From the NCBI GenBank assembly GCA_049650345.1, contig JBARZY010000033.1:1-28866 (forward strand): a stretch of DNA of 28,866 nt, written 5' to 3'. Below the pieces are notes generated by a model. It had not been told where the DNA came from, ran no database searches, and saw only the letters and a list, made by a program, of their open reading frames with translations. The DNA is from Glaciecola sp049650345 (GTDB lineage Bacteria; Pseudomonadota; Gammaproteobacteria; Enterobacterales; Alteromonadaceae). Both the position numbers and the translations under genes were made by a program. Positions 16,543 to 24,333 of the stretch are shown piece after piece (position 1 is the stretch's first letter; each line of letters opens with the position of its first letter).

Positions 16543-17103
16543 TTAACTCACAATTTGGTTGCGGCCAGCTTGTTTAGCTTTGTACAACAGCACATCTGCA
16601 CGTTTCAGGGTGTGGTCCAATGCTTCGCTTGATTTTGCTTGTACAACACTAAAACTTAAGCTCACGCGAACATTAGCTGAGCTAAGTAACGTGGTGCTAA
16701 GTTGATACTGTATTTTTTCCAGCGTGCGCAGTGATTCATCAAGGGTGGTATCAACAAATAGCAAAGCAAACTCTTCTCCTCCCCCACGTCCAATTTGCAT
16801 GTTGGTAGGAGCATTATCGCGCATAATGTTACACACGTCTTGCAAAACTTCATCGCCTATATTGTGCCCATAGGAATCGTTAATTTTTTTAAAAAAATCA
16901 ATGTCGGCAAAACAAATGCAGTATTGACTGCCGCGAGACGTGCGCAATAAGCGATATTGCTTATGGAGCAATTTATTGAGTTTACCTCTGTTGAATATAC
17001 CGGTAAGTTCGTCATGATCAGCTGTATAGTTGAGTTTTTCAGTGAGTGTTTTTGTGCCTTTTTTACGCCTAAAAGTACAATACCAAATCACCTGCTGAAT
17101 CAT
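16543..17103 (-). CDS. GGDEF domain, detached C-terminal half of a scrambled diguanylate cyclase
   Basis: This 186-aa frame contains a complete GGDEF domain: ADHDELTGIFNRG, FADIDFFKKINDSYGHNIGDEVL, the catalytic RGGGEEFALLF and the closing RADVLLYKAKQAGRNQI. The RxxD inhibitory site is absent. Its N-terminus (VIWYCTFRRKKGTKTL) looks like the end of a membrane segment followed by a linker, so it once belonged to a longer membrane protein. An ATG at 17103 lies inside the end of the upstream fragment's frame (35-nt overlap) and could allow reinitiation, so the domain may still be made. It is followed 59 nt later by the purine permease on the same strand. Confidence 0.65.
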   Translation of the reverse strand: MIQQVIWYCTFRRKKGTKTLTEKLNYTADHDELTGIFNRGKLNKLLHKQYRLLRTSRGSQYCICFADIDFFKKINDSYGHNIGDEVLQDVCNIMRDNAPTNMQIGRGGGEEFALLFVDTTLDESLRTLEKIQYQLSTTLLSSANVRVSLSFSVVQAKSSEALDHTLKRADVLLYKAKQAGRNQIVS

Positions 17104-17809
17104 TTATTTGTTTAAAATGATCCACATCTCCCAGTACTAGGCAATAGCCTTGTTGTGGCACAACGCTGTGCTGTTTATTAAGCATAAATTCTTCAAAATA
17201 GCGTCGGTTATACAAGCCTGTTAGTGTGTCGATATGGGCGAGTTTATACAGTTGTTTTTGCTTTTTTTGAAACGCGACTTTCATAGTGATGACGCTATAT
17301 ACCAAAAACGCACCGCCCACTAAAACACTTACTAATTTAATCAGCTGCGCACTGTTACTATCGAGTGTTGCGGTAAGCGTTGAGCTTATTGATGGCAAGA
17401 CAGTCAGTAAGTTAAATTCAATAAACGCCACAATACACAACAAGCCAAATACAAATGAAAAAGTGAGTCCGACGCGAGGGTTGGCGATAAAAATGCAGGC
17501 CAAGGGCCAAAATAGTAGGTGAGTGCCGGCTTCGCTGCCTAAAATAACATTGAGCAAGCAGAGTTGAAGAAAGAATAGTGATGCGTTGATATAAGCAACT
17601 GAATTAATACGGCCTTTGACTATCAGCGCAAAACTCACCGCCCACGCAATCAATATTAACGTGCAAATGATTATCAGTGTAGATTGTGCAATCCAAGCTG
17701 CATAGAGTAATAACAAACATTGCAAGGCAACACCGCTAAGTACCAATCCAGTGCCTTGCAATTTATCAAACAGCATATTTTTGTTTTTCACATTGACCAT
17801 TTCAGACAT
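17069..17809 (-). pseudogene. N-terminal half of a membrane diguanylate cyclase, truncated
   Basis: A 246-aa frame with six or so hydrophobic segments (residues about 20-200) forms a membrane sensor. Then comes the start of a GGDEF domain (AHIDTLTGLYNRRYFEEFM ... GDVDHFKQINDSAGD). The frame stops after LVLYF, before the catalytic GG[DE]EF, so this copy cannot be active. The following frame (16543-17103) starts a second GGDEF domain with its own linker. The pair is best explained as a deletion that joined two cyclase genes or two tandem domains out of frame. Confidence 0.7.
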
Positions 17810-18017
17810 GGTATCACTTACACAAGCTGACTATTTTTTAATTGTATAAGGCTTTAGGTGAATATCAACGGCTATTTATATCATCACACATATTTGTCTG
17901 GCCCAAATTCATTTGCATTCAGGGGTAAATATTGGGTACTTGTTGCCGATAACCTATTGAAGTAGTTATAAGGTAAAGATGATTTACCATACCAGATCAA
18001 TTAGTAGGAATGTTTTT
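17810..18017. other. Divergent intergenic region upstream of the PstS-like gene
   Basis: About 208 bp separate the leftward membrane fragment from the rightward PstS-like gene. It must hold promoters for both. I see no Pho box here despite the phosphate-type product downstream. Confidence 0.4.
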
Positions 18018-18428
18018 ATGAAATTACGCACCTGTTTATTTAGTGCCATGTTACTGGCCTCAAGCAATGTATTTGCTGAGCTAGTAATTGTTGTAAACCC
18101 GACTAATTCAAGTTCATTGGATTCAAAATCAGTTCAACGTATTTTTTTGGGTAAAGAAAAGAAGTTCTCCGATGGGTCAGAAACCATTGTAATCAATCAA
18201 GAGTCTACCACCGATATTCGCCAGAGCTTTGATGAAGATGTGTTAGGCCGCAGTTCTAGCCAAGTGTCAGCGTATTGGTCTAAGTTAGTCTTTACAGGTA
18301 AAGGTATTCCGCCAAAAGAAGTGGCCAGTGACGCAGAAGTTATTGAGCTAGTTGCCAAAAACCCCAACGTAATTGGCTACGTAAATAAGGCGTCTGTAAC
18401 AGATGCTGTTAAAGCAATACAGTTATAG
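18018..18428 (+). CDS. Small PstS-like periplasmic substrate-binding protein
   Basis: A 136-aa protein with a signal peptide (MKLRTCLFSAMLLASSNVFA then ELVIVVNP). The mature region has the PBP-like phosphate-binding fold signature of short PstS homologues: IVVNPTNSSSLDSKSVQRIFLGK, then YWSKLVFTGKGIPPKEVASDAEVIELVAKNPNVIGYV. It is less than half the length of true PstS, and no pstC, pstA or pstB is adjacent, so it may not feed an ABC importer. The start at 18018 begins the signal peptide with AGGA upstream. It is nine nt from a porin gene, so the two are co-transcribed. Confidence 0.8.
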   Translation: MKLRTCLFSAMLLASSNVFAELVIVVNPTNSSSLDSKSVQRIFLGKEKKFSDGSETIVINQESTTDIRQSFDEDVLGRSSSQVSAYWSKLVFTGKGIPPKEVASDAEVIELVAKNPNVIGYVNKASVTDAVKAIQL

Positions 18429-18437
18429 GAGACGCCC

Positions 18438-19577
18438 ATGTTATTTATGAAAAGAACGCTACCCCTGGCCGTGCTTGCAGCACTTGGTACAGGTACTGCA
18501 CACGCCGATGTTAGAGTAAACGGCTTCGCCAATTTAACTGCAGGTTTAACCGGCAGTGACGAAACCTTATATGGTTATGATGACAACGTTGATTTTAATG
18601 CGCAAAGCTTGTTTGCCATTCAGGTGAGCGGCGATGTGAATGACAAAATTACTGCTACCGGTCAAATCGTTGCACGTGGTGAAAGCGACTACGATGCCAA
18701 TTTTGAATGGGCATACATGACATATGAAGTCAGCGACAGCGTGAGTGTTTCTGCTGGCCGTATAAGAATGCCGCTGTTTAAGTACTCAGCATCACTTGAT
18801 GTGGGTTACTCTTATCATTGGGTGGTAGCACCGCAGTCGGTATACGATGTGCCCTTCAATAATGTTGATGGCGTAAGAGCCGATTACAATGGGTATGCAG
18901 GTGATTTAGAGTATTCATTACAAGCCATTGTAGGGCGTGTAAAAAGTGATTTCACTTTAGCCGGTGCTCCCGCAGATTTAACCATTGATAACGTAGTGTT
19001 AGTCACGGGTGACTTTACTTACAATAATTGGAACTTTCGAGGCGTATATGCAACGGGGCAGTCTACTTTTGACATTCCTGCACTTGCACCCGCGTTAGAC
19101 TCACTTACCGCAATCGATCCAAACCTTGGAAATTTGCTTGCTGCAACTGAAGATTCAGGTGTATTTTATGGTATGAGTATTGCGTATGACAGGTACGATT
19201 GGTTTGTAGCGGGTGAGTACACGGGTGTAGAAATTGAAGACTCGTTTTACCCCGATGATATTAACTATTATGTAACTGCCGGTATCAGAAGTGGTAAATG
19301 GACACCGTTTGTAACTTATGAAAAATCTGACACCAACAGTGGTTTTAAGTTTTTGAACCAAGTCGGTGCTTTTCCTGAGGCTTTACAGCCTACGGTTACG
19401 CAGCTATTAGTGGGCTTACAACAGCCAGCAATTGGTGAGTCAACGACGCTATCGCTTGGCGTGCGTTACGATCTAGACACTAACGTAGCCATAAAAGCTG
19501 ATGTGATACAAAGCACAGATGATATTGCAGACACCGACACTAACTTAATGCGCGTTGCGGTTAACTATATTTTCTAA
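18438..19577 (+). CDS. Outer-membrane porin
   Basis: A 379-aa beta-barrel protein with a signal peptide (KRTLPLAVLAALGTGTAHA, mature start DVRVNGFANL) and the alternating-strand pattern ending in ...LMRVAVNYIF with terminal Phe. The early mature region (VNGFANLTAG, later SVSAGRIRMPLFKYSASLDVGYSY) resembles porins of Alteromonadales/Shewanella. AGGAG precedes the ATG at 18438. It is paired with the small PstS-like gene, so the porin may pass phosphate or other anions, but this is inferred from context. It is followed by a bidirectional terminator. Confidence 0.82.
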   Translation: MLFMKRTLPLAVLAALGTGTAHADVRVNGFANLTAGLTGSDETLYGYDDNVDFNAQSLFAIQVSGDVNDKITATGQIVARGESDYDANFEWAYMTYEVSDSVSVSAGRIRMPLFKYSASLDVGYSYHWVVAPQSVYDVPFNNVDGVRADYNGYAGDLEYSLQAIVGRVKSDFTLAGAPADLTIDNVVLVTGDFTYNNWNFRGVYATGQSTFDIPALAPALDSLTAIDPNLGNLLAATEDSGVFYGMSIAYDRYDWFVAGEYTGVEIEDSFYPDDINYYVTAGIRSGKWTPFVTYEKSDTNSGFKFLNQVGAFPEALQPTVTQLLVGLQQPAIGESTTLSLGVRYDLDTNVAIKADVIQSTDDIADTDTNLMRVAVNYIF

Positions 19578-19601
19578 TAGTAAGCCAGGTTATACATAGC
19601 A

Positions 19602-19648
19602 AAAAAGGCGGCACCACGTGATTTTATATCACCGGTAGCCGCCTTTTT
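19602..19648. terminator. Bidirectional rho-independent terminator
   Basis: AAAAAGGCGGC pairs with GCCGCCTTTTT. Inside, GTGAT / ATCAC and ACC / GGT extend the stem with small internal loops. It lies between the convergent porin and piuC-type genes. Confidence 0.9.
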
Positions 19649-19662
19649 ATTAGGTGTTACGT

Positions 19663-20343
19663 TTAGATTTGCGAATGTTGACGAATAAGATTGTGATACA
19701 CATGATGCAACCTATCTAGCTCTGTACGATCAACATTAGGGTTACTCACTAAGGTTTGAATACTCTGGTCAAGCTCATATAGTACTTCACGCATGGGCAA
19801 ACTGGGTATCAAACTTTGTACCCACGTAATCGCCGCTCGTCGCACGCCTTTAGTAACAGGCGTTACCTGATGCAAACTACTCGACGGATACAAAATAGCC
19901 GATCCTGCCTGTCCTTTTACGCGTTGAATACCAAACGGCGTACTAATTTCAAGTTCACCGCCTTCATAACTGTTGGCATCACTAAAAAACATCGTCATCG
20001 ACAAATCTGAGCGCAGTACCTCATTGTTGTGAGGTATCCGCATAATAGCGCCATCAACATGAAAACCGTAGGTTTCGCCTTGCGCATAGCTGTTAAAACA
20101 AGGTGGAAATATACGATGAGGCAAAGCCGCAGACACAAACGATGGATGGTTACCCAAGCGTGCCAATAAGCTATTCGCTAAGGTTTTTACGCTGCTGTTT
20201 GTGGGGTCGGCTTGGCGGTTATGTTTAACGGCACCTGCCATACCCATAGCGGTTGCTTTGCCATCATCCCAAGGAAAAGCATCAAGCTGATTATTGATGT
20301 TAATTAAGGCTTGCTCATCAAATAAATTGTCTATGACTAACAT
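19663..20343 (-). CDS. piuC: Fe(II)/2-oxoglutarate-dependent PKHD-type hydroxylase (PiuC/YbiX)
   Basis: A 226-aa cytosolic dioxygenase of the PiuC/YbiX group. The iron ligands are His95 and Asp97 (GFHVDGAI) and His158 (SLHQVTPV); Arg168/169 would bind 2-oxoglutarate. FPPCFNSYAQGETYGFH and YEGGELEI are family signatures. Members are typically Fur-regulated and sit beside TonB siderophore receptors, exactly as here: the receptor stop lies 24 nt upstream on the same strand. The physiological substrate is unknown. AGGAAACAGCAC precedes the ATG. Confidence 0.94.
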   Translation of the reverse strand: MLVIDNLFDEQALININNQLDAFPWDDGKATAMGMAGAVKHNRQADPTNSSVKTLANSLLARLGNHPSFVSAALPHRIFPPCFNSYAQGETYGFHVDGAIMRIPHNNEVLRSDLSMTMFFSDANSYEGGELEISTPFGIQRVKGQAGSAILYPSSSLHQVTPVTKGVRRAAITWVQSLIPSLPMREVLYELDQSIQTLVSNPNVDRTELDRLHHVYHNLIRQHSQI

Positions 20344-20367
20344 GTGCTGTTTCCTTGGTAAACGGGA

Positions 20368-22674
20368 TTAAAATTCGTAGGTTAACGTGGCTCTATACGA
20401 GCGAGCATCACCTAAGTACATAAATGCACCTGAACGATACGCAGCGGTAAAGTATTCTTCATCTAATAGGTTGCCTACATTTACGCGTAAGGTCATTGCA
20501 TCGGTAAACGAATAATTAGCAAATAGGTTAATGGTGCTATAGCTTGGCACTACCACACTGTATTGACCGTTATCGCTGTCATATCCTGCTGCGGTATCGG
20601 GTTGCCCACCATACATCTCACCTTGGTAGGTAAGGTTACCACCAAATGCAAAGGCATCTGTAGGCTGATAACGCAACTGAGCATAGAAGCTCTCTTTTGC
20701 AAAATTACTTAACTGCAAACCTATGTTAGATTCGGTGACCGATTCTAGCACTTCTGAGTCCATGGCTGCGGCACTTATTTGCAAGCTCAGTTGCTCGGTT
20801 AAGTTACCGTTAACGGCAAATTCAAAGCCATCAACGCGGTTTTTACCGGTATTGAGCGTGCCTAAAGTAGAGTATGCATCGCCTACACTTTCCATGACAT
20901 CATGCTTGGTGGTTTGAAACCACGTAGCCGCTAAAAACAGGTTTTCATCAAGCAATGACCATTTGGTGCCCAGTTCAAGGTTAACCACGGTTTCAGGATC
21001 GGCCACTGAAGCTTGCTCAGGGTCGCCGCACAAACCGCCGTATCCGCAGTTTGCTCCAAGGTCTGATTCACCACCATTGATATTGGTCGCGGTTGAATAA
21101 CTGGCATAAATATTGGCTTCGTCGGTTAGGCTGTATACTACGCCTACGTGGCCATTATAAAAATCATCTTTATAGGCATAATCAAGCTCGGTGCCGCGAC
21201 TTACCACATCGTTACTATAGTCGATAGTGTCTTGACGTAAACCAAAGAACAACTTCCATTGCTCGTTTACGGTAACTGTATCCATAACATATGCAGCAAC
21301 GGTTTGCGCCTTAAATAGCGCATCAGAGCTGCCACGTTCAACACTGCGCTGCATGATATCTTGTGGGTTGTTGTAAACGTTGCCACTGCCATCAAGCAAA
21401 CAATATCCTTCACTTACACCACGACGACCAGACGTAAAGCAATTAGTGGCCCCAGCGTAGTCAAGGTTATATACACCGTTGTCTACTTCTTCATCAGAAA
21501 ACTCTAAACCGAATAGTAGCTTATGCTCCATGCCCGCGGCATCTACTGTGTAGAATAAATTAAATTGGGTGGCAAAGTACTCAACTTCTTGCCAGCCTTG
21601 GTGGGTACTTAGCGTAATGGTTTCAGCGCCCGGTGCGGTTGGATCTTCATCGGCGCGGAAGCTGCCGTTGGCCCCAGTAGACAAATAGCCGTTGCTGGTT
21701 TCACCATAGCGTGTGGCGTTAAAAAATTTCAGGTCGTTGCTAATGTCGTACTCCGTACGTACGGTAAATGCAGTGACCTCAGACTCTAGAAAATCGCTGC
21801 TTTGGGCATAAACGGGAATGTTTGAAACCGGCTTGCGGGTTTCGTCATCAAAGTAGCTTCCAAGATCGGGTGTGTCGTCGGCATTTACATAATAAATATC
21901 TGAATACACGCGCAAATCGTCGGTGTTATCGTATAAACCCGACAACAATAAACCGTCTCTACTGCGGCCAATGCCTTCTCTGTTTGGTGCATCTTCTTGC
22001 GCGCTTAAAATGTTTACGCGTGCGGCAAAATTAGTGGTAATAGGGGTGTTGTAGTCAAGAACTACGCGATGATGCTTATCACTTCCTACACTGGCATCAA
22101 CGCGACCAAAATCATAGGCGGTTGACGCTTTTTTGGTAATGCTGTTAACCGCACCACCTGATGAGCCGCGTCCAGCAAATGTTGAGCTTGGACCTTTGGT
22201 AATTTCGATTTGTTCGGTGGCAAAGCTCTCTCGTGTTGTCATGCCAGGATCACGCAGTCCATCAACAAATACATCTGAACGCGCTTCATGACCGCGAATA
22301 ATATAACGATCGCCAAAGGCATTGCCATTTTCGCCGGTACCAATGGTTACGCCAGCTTGTGCCGACAAAATTTCCTTCAGATCGCTTTGACCCGCCTCTT
22401 CAATTTGATCTTTGGTTAAAACGGTAATAGTTGCAGGTGTATCTGCTAAATCGGCCAAACGACGAATGTCGCCCGACTCTTTTACATTGTAAATAGAGTG
22501 GCGTACGCCGTGTACTTGAATAAGCTCAATGGCTTCTTGAGTACACGCGGTATCTTGTGTGTCGCATTGCGGTGAAACGGCTTCTTCAGCCGCTACTTGA
22601 CCCATTCCTAAGGTAAGGGTCGCCAATAAAGTGTGTGAACCAAAAGTGGTAATAGAAGGTTTGTTGCCCGACAT
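20368..22674 (-). CDS. fiu: TonB-dependent catecholate siderophore receptor (Fiu-like)
   Basis: A 768-aa outer-membrane receptor. The N-terminal signal peptide ends near GQVAAEE. A short extension with CDTQDTAC is followed by the plug: LADTPATITVLTKDQIEEAG, FGDRYIIRGHEARSDVFVDGLRDPGMT and IEITKGPSSTFAGRGSSGGAVN, all close to the Fiu/catecholate group. The barrel ends in SYRATLTYEF. It pairs with a piuC-type gene and has a Fur box about 65-80 bp upstream, so it should be iron-repressed and import ferric catecholates. It is transcribed in the same direction as the cyd operon, without a terminator in between. Confidence 0.93.
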   Translation of the reverse strand: MSGNKPSITTFGSHTLLATLTLGMGQVAAEEAVSPQCDTQDTACTQEAIELIQVHGVRHSIYNVKESGDIRRLADLADTPATITVLTKDQIEEAGQSDLKEILSAQAGVTIGTGENGNAFGDRYIIRGHEARSDVFVDGLRDPGMTTRESFATEQIEITKGPSSTFAGRGSSGGAVNSITKKASTAYDFGRVDASVGSDKHHRVVLDYNTPITTNFAARVNILSAQEDAPNREGIGRSRDGLLLSGLYDNTDDLRVYSDIYYVNADDTPDLGSYFDDETRKPVSNIPVYAQSSDFLESEVTAFTVRTEYDISNDLKFFNATRYGETSNGYLSTGANGSFRADEDPTAPGAETITLSTHQGWQEVEYFATQFNLFYTVDAAGMEHKLLFGLEFSDEEVDNGVYNLDYAGATNCFTSGRRGVSEGYCLLDGSGNVYNNPQDIMQRSVERGSSDALFKAQTVAAYVMDTVTVNEQWKLFFGLRQDTIDYSNDVVSRGTELDYAYKDDFYNGHVGVVYSLTDEANIYASYSTATNINGGESDLGANCGYGGLCGDPEQASVADPETVVNLELGTKWSLLDENLFLAATWFQTTKHDVMESVGDAYSTLGTLNTGKNRVDGFEFAVNGNLTEQLSLQISAAAMDSEVLESVTESNIGLQLSNFAKESFYAQLRYQPTDAFAFGGNLTYQGEMYGGQPDTAAGYDSDNGQYSVVVPSYSTINLFANYSFTDAMTLRVNVGNLLDEEYFTAAYRSGAFMYLGDARSYRATLTYEF

Positions 22675-22678
22675 GAAA

Positions 22679-22710
22679 ATGTGCTCTGTGTTGTGTTATT
22701 TCGAGCACAT
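22679..22710 (-). repeat. Inverted repeat in the receptor leader
   Basis: ATGTGCTC (22679-22686) and GAGCACAT (22703-22710) form perfect 8-bp arms around 16 bases. The inner end lies four bases from the receptor ATG and overlaps its weak ribosome-binding site. The outer arm overlaps the predicted -10/start region. It could be a leader hairpin or an operator. Confidence 0.55.
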
Positions 22711-22736
22711 GATAAATTAAGTTATACAAAATGCAA
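22709..22736 (-). promoter_or_regulatory. Predicted promoter of the fiu-piuC operon
   Basis: On the minus strand, TTGCAT (-35, 22731-22736) and TATCAT (-10, 22709-22714) are separated by 16 bp. The -35 touches the Fur box. Confidence 0.55.
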
Positions 22737-22754
22737 ATGATATTTGTTCTCATT
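22736..22754 (-). promoter_or_regulatory. Fur box
   Basis: AATGATATTTGTTCTCATT contains the 7-1-7 motif TGATATT-T-GTTCTCA (22738-22752), with 12 of 14 matches to TGATAAT-N-ATTATCA when read on the minus strand as TGAGAAC-A-AATATCA. It lies within a longer 12-bp-arm inverted repeat AAATGCAAATGA / TCATTTGCATTT (22729-22740 / 22750-22761). It overlaps the cydC stop codon and is placed to repress the fiu promoter. Confidence 0.78.
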
Positions 22755-24333
22755 TGCATTTGAGTTTTGCGATGTCTTGTTGTTTTGAAGTGATTTTGTC
22801 TAGATCAAGGGTAGTATCAATTCTTAGCGATTCTGGTATTAAGTGCGTAGCAAGCAGCACCACTTTATGTTGCGCAAGTGCATTAATCGCTTCGGTTACA
22901 CAAGCAATACTGGTCGCATCAAGTGCTTCAAAGGGCTCATCTAGTAAAATAACATTTGCATGGCTGAGCATGGCTCTGGCAACGCCGATGCGTTTTTTCT
23001 CACCGCCCGACAGTGCACGGCCGTTTTCGCCTACCCATTCATTTAACTCGCTCAAATGCGTAAGCTGTAACTGTGAGAGTACCTTTTTCAATTGCGTGAC
23101 AGAGGCGTTTGGGGCAGCAAGGAGTAAGTTGCTGGCGAGAGTATCTGACAACACGTATGGGAATTGCTCCACATACAAGCAACGAGCAAGCTGTTCGTAA
23201 TTACTCGTAGGTATGTTTAGCTGTGTATTAGGGCATTGTATTCTGCGTTCTCCTTGGTAGGGAAGTATGCCGCAAATAGACTGTAACAAGCGACTTTTGC
23301 CAGTACCTGAACTGCCGGTAATAACGTGCGTCCCGGTATTTGAAAACGCAACATTAAGCGCTTTCATTTTTGTGTATTGAGGCACAAACTGATGTAAGAC
23401 AAGCCCTGATATTGCGCTATTGTTTAGCTTTAAGGGAGTAATAGTATTATCAATACTCGCAATTGCACGAGTGGCATGTTGGTATTTAATCAGTTGTTGC
23501 TGGCTTTGCAAAGTGGGGCTTAGCCAATCATTCACACTAAGCAAGGCAATAGGCACCAAAACAAATACGTCATTGCCACCAAGGCTTGCCCCGTAAAGTG
23601 TAAATACGGCTATTATTGCCAAGGTCGCACATGTAAACAGGGCCAAGCTAGCTAAGCGAATACGAAATTGAATGCGGTTTTGTAGGTTGTTTAGTTGTTT
23701 AGTTGATGGCGCTTGCGCATGGTAGCTAGGGTACAAATGCCAAAGCGATGCACTTTCTATATGCGTAACAATATCGAACTGAGCTTTTTCTTTTGCCTTC
23801 ACCAAAGTAGCGCTAAGCGAAAGCATAGATACCAGCAACGAGATATAAAGAATAGTAAATGCAATGCCAAACACCAGAGTAATTGTACTAAGACTCGGCA
23901 CTAACACTACACTTACTATATGCAAGCACGCTAATGATAAAAACGCGCCGGCATTTTGTCCTACCCACGCCATCCAGATTGATGCTACTTCCTCACTTTG
24001 ATGGTGAAGTGCATCAAGTGAGCTTTGTCTTGAAATGTGAGTTTTGTTAGCTAAGTTAGCAAAAATATTTAGCCGGATAGCCGCTAAACGTTGCAATAAA
24101 TGATGATGACCCACCAGCATTGAAAAATAACCCGAACCAATACGCAAAATGGCAAGCACCCGTATAATAACTGCTGGCAACATGTAGTTAAAACCGATAC
24201 CGGCAATACTGCAGGCTGCTATAAACCACGACGCAACCAATAGAATGAAAAAGCCTGCCAATAAATGCACGACTGCCAATACTAAGTAGCTTACAAGGTG
24301 GAGTGTTGATGCCCGAACATGCGATGAACTCAT
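22750..24333 (-). CDS. cydC: Thiol-reductant ABC exporter subunit CydC
   Basis: A 527-aa ABC half-transporter. The N-terminal ~300 residues hold six membrane segments; the C-terminal ATPase has Walker A GSSGTGKS (340-347), signature LSGGEKKRIGVARA (441-454) and Walker B VILLDEP (461-467). With CydD it exports cysteine/glutathione to the periplasm, as needed to assemble cytochrome bd and c-type cytochromes. The start overlaps the cydD stop by 4 nt (ATGA). CydC rather than another exporter is chosen from its place after cydABX-cydD. Confidence 0.9.
   Translation of the reverse strand: MSSSHVRASTLHLVSYLVLAVVHLLAGFFILLVASWFIAACSIAGIGFNYMLPAVIIRVLAILRIGSGYFSMLVGHHHLLQRLAAIRLNIFANLANKTHISRQSSLDALHHQSEEVASIWMAWVGQNAGAFLSLACLHIVSVVLVPSLSTITLVFGIAFTILYISLLVSMLSLSATLVKAKEKAQFDIVTHIESASLWHLYPSYHAQAPSTKQLNNLQNRIQFRIRLASLALFTCATLAIIAVFTLYGASLGGNDVFVLVPIALLSVNDWLSPTLQSQQQLIKYQHATRAIASIDNTITPLKLNNSAISGLVLHQFVPQYTKMKALNVAFSNTGTHVITGSSGTGKSRLLQSICGILPYQGERRIQCPNTQLNIPTSNYEQLARCLYVEQFPYVLSDTLASNLLLAAPNASVTQLKKVLSQLQLTHLSELNEWVGENGRALSGGEKKRIGVARAMLSHANVILLDEPFEALDATSIACVTEAINALAQHKVVLLATHLIPESLRIDTTLDLDKITSKQQDIAKLKCK

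Noticed and set aside
22754..23200. 148-aa open frame antisense to cydC
   Set aside because: It overlaps the conserved ATPase domain of cydC on the opposite strand and shows no protein-like pattern.
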